A stretch of 64,000 bases of DNA from Comamonadaceae bacterium UBA4962. Its GTDB lineage: Bacteria > Pseudomonadota > Gammaproteobacteria > Burkholderiales > Burkholderiaceae_C. The translations under genes were made by a program, and so were the position numbers. Positions 58,603-64,000 of this stretch are shown here, piece after piece; the stretch's first letter is position 1; each line of letters begins with the position of its first letter. The notes beneath the pieces are model-generated. The model was not told the origin of the DNA and ran no database searches. It worked only from the letters and a program-made list of their open reading frames with translations. Location: positions 1 to 64,000 of the forward strand of contig DHAE01000023.1 of NCBI GenBank assembly GCA_002397315.1, given 5' to 3'.

Positions 58603-59271
58603 ATGACCGTGAAAGCCCGCTCTCTCCAGGACCTGCAACCGCTGCGCAAGGCGCTGGCCGAGGCCGCCGAGCGCGAGGCCCAGCGCCAGCGCGAGCGGCA
58701 GGAGGCTGCGCGCCGCGCCCGGGCCGAGCGCATGCTGTTCCAGGATGCCGTGGGCCCGGTACAGGCACTGCGCGGCATGCACGAGCGCCGCTGGCACGTG
58801 CCCGAGCCGCCCGAGCCGCAACCCGTGCAGCGCGAACTCGACGAGGAACGCGTGCTGCGCGAGTCGCTGAGCGACGAATTCGACGTGGGCACGCTGCTGG
58901 ACGTGGACGACCAGCTCAGCTTCCGGCGCACCGGCATCGGCACCGACGTGACACGCCGCCTGCGCGCGGGCCACTGGAGCATCCAGCGACAGCTCGACCT
59001 GCACGGCCTGCGCACCGACGAGGCGCGCGAGGCCCTGGGCGAGTTCATCCGCCTCGCGCACCGCACGGGCCTGCGCTGCGTGCGCGTCGTGCACGGCAAG
59101 GGCCTGGGCTCTCCGGGCAAGACGCCGGTGCTCAAGTCCCGCGTGCAGCGCTGGCTGGTACAGAAAAAGGAAGTGCTCGCCTTCGTGCAGGCCCGCCCGG
59201 CCGAAGGCGGCGCGGGGGCGCTGGTGGTGCTGCTGCAGCCGGGCCGGCGCCGCTTCGCGCAAGGCGGTTAA
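58603..59271 (+). CDS. Smr domain protein
   Basis: 222 residues. A long charged helix (about 15-50), linker, then the Smr motifs LDLHGLRTDEAREAL, RVVHGKGLGS and LVVLLQPG. Smr domains are nucleases or nicking enzymes in some proteins; the role here is unknown. Confidence 0.88.
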   Translation: MTVKARSLQDLQPLRKALAEAAEREAQRQRERQEAARRARAERMLFQDAVGPVQALRGMHERRWHVPEPPEPQPVQRELDEERVLRESLSDEFDVGTLLDVDDQLSFRRTGIGTDVTRRLRAGHWSIQRQLDLHGLRTDEAREALGEFIRLAHRTGLRCVRVVHGKGLGSPGKTPVLKSRVQRWLVQKKEVLAFVQARPAEGGAGALVVLLQPGRRRFAQGG

Positions 59272-59375
59272 GAGCGCCTCACACGACCCGGCGAGGCGGT
59301 TCCGGCGAGGCGCCGCACCGCAGGCAGTACGCCAAGATGCGGCAACGACGCCAGAAGGGTCGTGTGAGCCGCTCT
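59271..59375. repeat. 19-bp imperfect inverted repeat between convergent genes
   Basis: AGAGCGCCTCACACGACCC (59271-59289) and GGGTCGTGTGAGCCGCTCT (59357-59375) pair with one mismatch. The interval includes repeat copy 2. Likely bidirectional terminator or a mobile intergenic repeat. Confidence 0.6.
59338..59370. repeat. Interspersed repeat copy 2
   Basis: Shares TGCGGCAACGACGCC-R-GAAGGGT with 5267-5289. Both copies lie between convergent genes. Confidence 0.55.
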
Positions 59376-60816
59376 AACGCACCAAACCGCGCATCTCCAG
59401 CCGTACCCCCAGGCCGCGGAGATCGCCGCTCTTGTACAGCTTCAGCCGCCCGCCGTAGGCCTGCGCGATCTGGCTCGCGATCGCCAGGCCCAGGCCGCTG
59501 CCCTGCACCGACTCGTCGAACCGCACGCCGCGCTGCCCCGCCGTCTGCAGCTGCTCGGGCGTCATGCCCGGACCGTCGTCCTCCACGTCCAGGCCGAGGC
59601 AGGCCTGCCCTGCGGGCGCGTCCTCCACCGACAGCGACACCGTCAACCGCACGCGGGAAGCGGCCCACTTGCCGGCGTTGTCCAGCAGGTTGCCCAGCAC
59701 CTCCTCCAGGTCGGCCCGCTCGCCGCGCCACCGCAGGGCGCCCGGCGCGCGGTCGGCCAATTCCCAATCCAGCTCCTGCGCGGCGTGCAGGCGCCGCATC
59801 ATGTGCAGGACCTGCGTGGCGCACGCACGCACGTCGACCACCTGCCCGCCGGCGCCCGGGTGGGCATGCAGCGCGTCGCTCATCGTGCGGGCCTGGTAGC
59901 GGTCCACCAGTTGCGCCATCGCATCGACCTGCTGCCGCACTTCGTGGCTCGGCACATGGGGCTGCGCGCTGGCCTGTGCGCTCAGCAGGGCGAGAGGCTT
60001 CTTGAGCGCATGGTTCAGATCCACCGCATGGGCGCGCGCGCGGGTCACGACGTGCGCGTTGTGCGCCAGCAGGCCCGCCAGCTCGTTCTGCAGCGGCTGC
60101 AGGTCCCGGCCGGTGGGCGCGGCGAGATGCCGGAGCGCATCGCCCCCCGCAGCCTGGGGATCGCGCAGGGACGCCAGCAGCGCTTCCAACCGGCGCAGCG
60201 GCGCCAATCCCACGCGCACCTGCAGCCACGCCAGCACGCCGGCCAGGGCCAGCAGCACCCACCCTGCCAGCACCAGGTTGCGGTCGATCTGCACCATGCT
60301 CCCCTGCAACTGCGCCGCGGGCCCGTACACCGTGAGCGCCACCGGAGCGGCGGAGCTGCCGAGCGCGACGGGCACGGTGAGCGCCAGCAGCGGCTCCTGC
60401 TGCGGACCGGTGGCGGGATGCAGTGCGGCCGATCCCGCCACGGGACGGCCATCGGTGGGCAGGTGGTCCATGTCCCAGAGCGAGCGCGAGCGCAGCACCT
60501 CGCGGCCCGCCTCCGCCCGCCAGTACCAGCCGGCATAGATGGCGCTGAATTCGTCCGCACCGCCCGCCGCCTCGCGGAGCACGCCCTGCGCATCGCGCTG
60601 CAGGCGTGCGCCCACGCGCTGGGCCTTGTCGCGCAGCGACTGCTCGAAGCCGTCCAGCAGGCTGCGGTGCATCTGCCCGCGCAGCCACAGCCCGCCCGTG
60701 GACACCAGCAACAGCATGGGGATGATCACCAGCAGGGCGATGCGCGTGGCCATCGGCCACTGGGCCACTTTCAGCGCCCAGGCGGAAGTTGTTTCTCGTG
60801 CCTCAGCCATCCGCAT
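59374..60816 (-). CDS. Two-component sensor histidine kinase
   Basis: 480 residues. Two membrane helices (IALLVIIPMLLLVS and LVLAGWVLLALAGVLAWL) flank a periplasmic domain, then H-box DLNHALKKPLALL, N-box LGNLLDNAGKWA, G1 DDGPGM and G2 GSGLGLAIA. PhoQ/QseC-like layout. Overlaps the regulator gene by 14 bases. Second Met (60810) is also a possible start. Confidence 0.9.
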   Translation of the reverse strand: MRMAEARETTSAWALKVAQWPMATRIALLVIIPMLLLVSTGGLWLRGQMHRSLLDGFEQSLRDKAQRVGARLQRDAQGVLREAAGGADEFSAIYAGWYWRAEAGREVLRSRSLWDMDHLPTDGRPVAGSAALHPATGPQQEPLLALTVPVALGSSAAPVALTVYGPAAQLQGSMVQIDRNLVLAGWVLLALAGVLAWLQVRVGLAPLRRLEALLASLRDPQAAGGDALRHLAAPTGRDLQPLQNELAGLLAHNAHVVTRARAHAVDLNHALKKPLALLSAQASAQPHVPSHEVRQQVDAMAQLVDRYQARTMSDALHAHPGAGGQVVDVRACATQVLHMMRRLHAAQELDWELADRAPGALRWRGERADLEEVLGNLLDNAGKWAASRVRLTVSLSVEDAPAGQACLGLDVEDDGPGMTPEQLQTAGQRGVRFDESVQGSGLGLAIASQIAQAYGGRLKLYKSGDLRGLGVRLEMRGLVR

Positions 60817-61477
60817 CGGTCGCCACGAGCCGGAAGCCCTGGCCGCGTTCCGTCACCAACTGCGGCGCGCCGCCGAGCTTGCGGCGGATGCGGCCGATCA
60901 GCACGTCCAGCGTGTTGGAATCCGGATCGAGGTCGCGCGCATACACGTGCTCGGCGATGTCGGTGCGCGTGAGCAGTCTGCCGGGATGGTGCATGAAATA
61001 CGCGAGGATCTTGTGTTCCTGCGCGGTGAGCTGCAGCGTCTGCCCGTGCAGCGCGAAGCGCCCCTGCACCACCTCGTATTCCAGGGGCCCCGAGCGCAGC
61101 GTCGCGGCGGCCGATCCGGCCGTGCGGCGCAGCATGGCCCGCAGCCGCAGCACCACCTCGTCCATCAGGAACGGTTTGGTCAGGTAGTCGTCGGCCCCGG
61201 CATTGAAGCCCGCGAGCTTGTCGCTCCAGCGGTTGCGCGCCGTGAGCACCAGCACCGGCCAGCCGCGGCCGGCCTCGCGCCAGTCGTGCAGCACGCTCAG
61301 GCCGTCCTTGCGCGGCAGGCCCAGGTCCAGCACCGCGGCGCTGTAGGCTTCCACGCTGCCGGCGAACGATGCGGATTCGCCGTCGTGCTCCACGTCCACC
61401 GCGAAGCCCGCGGCTTCCAGGGCTTCGCGCAGTTGCCGCGCCAGCGCTTCGTCGTCTTCCACCACCAGTACGCGCAT
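60803..61477 (-). CDS. Two-component response regulator (OmpR/PhoP type)
   Basis: 224 residues. Receiver with D8/D9, phospho-acceptor D51 and K101, then a winged-helix effector domain (LTAQEHKILAYFMHHPGRLL, LDVLIGRIRRKLG). Follows a PepSY protein with a one-base overlap, so likely a PepSY-linked sensory system. Confidence 0.92.
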   Translation of the reverse strand: MRVLVVEDDEALARQLREALEAAGFAVDVEHDGESASFAGSVEAYSAAVLDLGLPRKDGLSVLHDWREAGRGWPVLVLTARNRWSDKLAGFNAGADDYLTKPFLMDEVVLRLRAMLRRTAGSAAATLRSGPLEYEVVQGRFALHGQTLQLTAQEHKILAYFMHHPGRLLTRTDIAEHVYARDLDPDSNTLDVLIGRIRRKLGGAPQLVTERGQGFRLVATDADG

Positions 61478-62214
61478 CAGTCGTCGTCCACTTTCTGCCG
61501 CGTCACTTCCAGCGTGGCGGCATCCACTTCCAGTTCCAGCTTGAAGCCGTTGGGCTGCTGCAGCTCGACACTGTAGTAGGGGCGGCGCCGGTGGTCGGTC
61601 TCCAGCTCCACCTCCAGCACCAGCCCGGAGAATTTGGGGCGCAGCGATTCGAGCACCGCCGCCATGGATTTCGGCGGGGCCTGCGGAGCGGCGGACTCGG
61701 GCGGATGCAGCACCTCGCCCGTGCGCACGTCCAGCAGCAGCTTCATCTCGCCCGCGGGCCGTTCCGAGAGCTTGACCTCGTACACCGCCTTGCCCTGGCC
61801 ATCGCGCTCGAATTCGGCATTCACCACGCGCGCGCCGTATTTCTGCTCCAGTTGCCGAATGTAGCGGGCCATCTGCGCCAGCGGCACGGGCTGCGTCGGC
61901 CATTCGCGCTCCTGCGCCACGACGTCGCCCGAGGCCGCGTCCACCAGCACCTCCTGCTTTTCGCCACGGGCGTCGATGACGGTGATCTCGTAGCGGAGTT
62001 CGCCCTTGCGCCCCCTCTTGGTCTCCACCTCGATGACGCGGCCACCGTACTTGCGGCCAATGTCCGCGATGATGCTGTTGAGGGGTTTGAGCTGGCCGGT
62101 GAGCACGCCGCGCCGCGCGGCGTCCTGCTCGGCGGCGGGCACCTGCGCGCACGCGAGCGCCGCCGCGGCGAGGGCCGCGGCCCGCAGGAGGGCACTCGGG
62201 GTCGGTCGTGTCAT
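61477..62214 (-). CDS. Periplasmic protein with PepSY domains
   Basis: 245 residues. Signal peptide with cleavage near QVPAAE, then three PepSY-like repeats (YEITVIDARGEKQEVLVDA, YEVKLSERPAGEMKLLLDV, YSVELQQPNGFKLELEVDA). Probably a periplasmic modulator of the downstream sensor kinase. Confidence 0.85.
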   Translation of the reverse strand: MTRPTPSALLRAAALAAAALACAQVPAAEQDAARRGVLTGQLKPLNSIIADIGRKYGGRVIEVETKRGRKGELRYEITVIDARGEKQEVLVDAASGDVVAQEREWPTQPVPLAQMARYIRQLEQKYGARVVNAEFERDGQGKAVYEVKLSERPAGEMKLLLDVRTGEVLHPPESAAPQAPPKSMAAVLESLRPKFSGLVLEVELETDHRRRPYYSVELQQPNGFKLELEVDAATLEVTRQKVDDD

Positions 62215-62337
62215 CGCGCGATTATTGCGGCCCGCGTTAAACCGCCCATGAACGGGCGCTTCACGGTGGATTTAGGGACCGCGGCCGACACTGCCGCCAT
62301 CCCTGACCGAACCTACGCAACACCGAAAGGAAACACC

Positions 62338-62985
62338 GTGAAGAAGAAGACCCTCGCGACGCTCGCTCTCTCCGCCGCAGCCGCCACCACCCTGCCCTCC
62401 CTGGCCTGGGCGCTGACCGCTTCCGAGGCCGTCGAAGTGATGGCCCGCAACCAGTACGTGGCGCCGCACGACCTGCAGAAGCAGTACGGCTACTGGACGG
62501 CCCAGGCCGTCTCCAACGACGGGGCCCGCGCCACCGTGCTGGTGAAGGACGCCGACGGCAGCTTCACCGCCGTGCGCAAGAACGACATCGGCGGCGGGCT
62601 GCCCGGCGTGGAGCAGGTGACTCAGAAGCTGCGTGCCGCCGGCTTCGCCGTGGTCTACGACGTGGAACTGGACGACGGCTTCTGGGAAGCCAAGGCCCGC
62701 ACGTCGGCCTACCAGGGCGAGAAGGTGGAGTTCGTGCTGCACCCCACGACGCTCGAAGTGCTGAGCCAGGTGGGCCGCAATGGCGGCACGGTCAACGGCC
62801 AGCCGATCCTGAGCGCGGACCAGGTGCGCCAGGCGCTGCAGGTGGCGGGCTACACCCGCATCCGCGACGTGGACTACGACGACGGCTTCTGGGAGGCCGA
62901 GGCCACCAATGCCGCCAACCTGCCGGTGGAACTGCGCGTGGAACCGACCACGGGCAAGGTTCTGCGCGAAAAGCTGGACGACTGA
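62338..62985 (+). CDS. Periplasmic PepSY-domain protein
   Basis: 215 residues from GTG 62338 (AAGGAAA site). Signal peptide then two PepSY units, each with DDGFWEA (VELDDGFWEAKA, VDYDDGFWEAEA). Divergent from the PepSY/regulator/kinase operon, so it may be one of its targets. Confidence 0.85.
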   Translation: MKKKTLATLALSAAAATTLPSLAWALTASEAVEVMARNQYVAPHDLQKQYGYWTAQAVSNDGARATVLVKDADGSFTAVRKNDIGGGLPGVEQVTQKLRAAGFAVVYDVELDDGFWEAKARTSAYQGEKVEFVLHPTTLEVLSQVGRNGGTVNGQPILSADQVRQALQVAGYTRIRDVDYDDGFWEAEATNAANLPVELRVEPTTGKVLREKLDD

Positions 62986-63005
62986 CGCTATTTCCAAGCA
63001 AAACA

Positions 63006-63035
63006 GCGCCGGCGGCCGCAAAAGGCCGCCGGCGC
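63006..63035. terminator. Strong 12-bp hairpin between convergent genes
   Basis: GCGCCGGCGGCC, loop GCAAAA, GGCCGCCGGCGC. No T-tract; probably a Rho-independent-like barrier serving both directions. Confidence 0.5.
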
Positions 63036-63065
63036 CGTCAGCAGGATGCCTGCCGCCCTCTTTTG

Positions 63066-64000
63066 TTACTTCGACAGATCGACCGCGTACTTCGACGTGC
63101 CTTTGCCCGAGCCGTCGTCCGCGGCCAGCACGGAGATGTTCGAGAGGCCCGCGGCCTGCGCCACGGAAAGGCCGTTGGCGCCGGAAGTGAACACCACCGG
63201 GCCGGCGGTCTTCACCTTCGTGAAGCGCCAGCTCTTGGCGCTGCCGTTGGCCGTGCGGGTCACCGATGGGTTCTTGCGGATGTAGTCGATCACCACGTCG
63301 CGGTTCGCGTCGGGCGAGGCCCAGATCGTGCCGGAGCCGTCCAGCTTGTCGATGAAGCTCTTGCCGCTGGTCGCGCGGTAGTTGTTCGTCGCGATCACGA
63401 ATTCCTGCGCCGGGTCGATCGCCTGGCCCTTGTAGGTCAGGTTCTTGATGCGGCTGCCGACGGCCTGGGTGACGTCGATCTCGTACTGCACGTCGGCCGT
63501 GGTGAACATGTCGAAGTTGTAGCCCGGGAAGGTGCTGATCAGCGCCTGCTCGGACGTCTTGGCCGGGTCGATCCGGTTGAAGCGCTTGGCAGCGGCCTCC
63601 AGCCAGTTCTTGATGTCCGCACCGTTCACCTTCACCGCATAGACGGTGTTCGGGTAGAGGTACAGGTCGGCCGCGTTGAAGATCGCGAGCGGGCCCACGG
63701 CCACGTCGGTGTAGTCGGCGCCGCCCTGGAAGCCGGACTTGAAGGGCGCGCTCACCGACAGCACCGGCAGGCTCTTGTACTGCGGCAGGTTGGCCTGGAT
63801 GTAGGCCGACACATAGGCCTGCTGGGCCTGGTTCACGATCTGGATCGCGCCCGGATCGCCCACGTCGGCGAACAGCGTGCTCATGCGGAAGTCCGTGGTG
63901 CCGATCGGCGTCTTCACATAGCCGATGGTGGCCTGGTGCTGCGTCTCGATCAGCGGCGCGATGCTGCTGTCGGCCTCCACGAACACGGCCTTGCCCGCGG
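63066..64000 (-). CDS. cpdB: 2',3'-cyclic-nucleotide 2'-phosphodiesterase/3'-nucleotidase, C-terminal part
   Basis: 311 residues visible; continues beyond the window. The region GYVKTPIGTTDFRMSTLFAD, then NQAQQAYVSAYIQANLP and the 5'-nucleotidase C-domain substrate site (FNAADLYLYPNTVYAVKVNG, YNFDMFTTADVQYEIDVTQ) is the CpdB family. Periplasmic enzyme scavenging nucleotides. Symbol rests on the visible half. Confidence 0.82.
   Translation of the reverse strand, partial: AGKAVFVEADSSIAPLIETQHQATIGYVKTPIGTTDFRMSTLFADVGDPGAIQIVNQAQQAYVSAYIQANLPQYKSLPVLSVSAPFKSGFQGGADYTDVAVGPLAIFNAADLYLYPNTVYAVKVNGADIKNWLEAAAKRFNRIDPAKTSEQALISTFPGYNFDMFTTADVQYEIDVTQAVGSRIKNLTYKGQAIDPAQEFVIATNNYRATSGKSFIDKLDGSGTIWASPDANRDVVIDYIRKNPSVTRTANGSAKSWRFTKVKTAGPVVFTSGANGLSVAQAAGLSNISVLAADDGSGKGTSKYAVDLSK

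Overview
The window is high-GC betaproteobacterial chromosome, most like Acidovorax/Paracidovorax (Comamonadaceae) judging by protein style. It carries one complete-looking temperate prophage of about 40.6 kb. Genus and relatives are inferred from memory of families, not from a search.

Left host flank (1-7828): two adjacent Hsp70-family genes (the first cut by the window edge), a barstar-like inhibitor, an M16 zinc peptidase, and a leftward polar amino-acid ABC operon (binding protein, two permeases, no ATPase gene). Right host flank (48513-64000): VOC protein, methyltransferase, serS, a PhnB-like VOC protein, a threonine dehydratase-like PLP enzyme, CBS protein, CorC/CNNM transporter, ispH, an FKBP-type PPIase, radC, a phytase-like lipoprotein, an Smr protein, a two-component system with PepSY proteins on either side, and the end of a cpdB-like nucleotidase.

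The prophage (7829-48484) sits in a tRNA-Ser(CGA) gene. A 63-bp direct repeat marks attL and attR, and the tRNA is rebuilt at attR next to a tyrosine integrase. Layout resembles a mirrored lambda. A CI-like S24 repressor (34133) and a Cro-like gene (34063, leftward) diverge over repressor operators. Leftward from cro run small regulators, replication genes (initiator-like, DnaB), NinB/NinG recombination genes, terminase, portal, scaffold, SU10-type capsid, adaptor, fibre, glycine-rich adhesin, putative ejection proteins, and a lysis cassette. No tape-measure, sheath or tube gene is seen, which suggests a short-tailed (podovirus-like) particle. Rightward, two small genes follow cI in the position of rexAB, then a terminator, then a second operator pair on a promoter nearly identical to the cro promoter. 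That promoter drives a long rightward early operon: many small unknown genes, a Sak4-like ATPase and SSB-like protein, two DNA methyltransferases, a Lar-like protein, dUTPase, an excisionase-like HTH gene and integrase.

The most unusual part is 35538-36988. The rightward early transcript starts with about 500 nt of untranslated, highly structured leader holding an rRNA-type boxA and a tRNA-like element inside a 22-bp inverted repeat. After two small genes comes another structured stretch with repeated GAGAGCAG hairpins and a second tRNA-like element whose anticodon domain is replaced by a 57-nt insert. Further downstream, several genes start directly after an intrinsic-terminator-like hairpin whose T-tract leads into the ribosome binding site. 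Together these suggest an RNA-based antitermination and/or transcript-processing system in this phage's early operon (inference).
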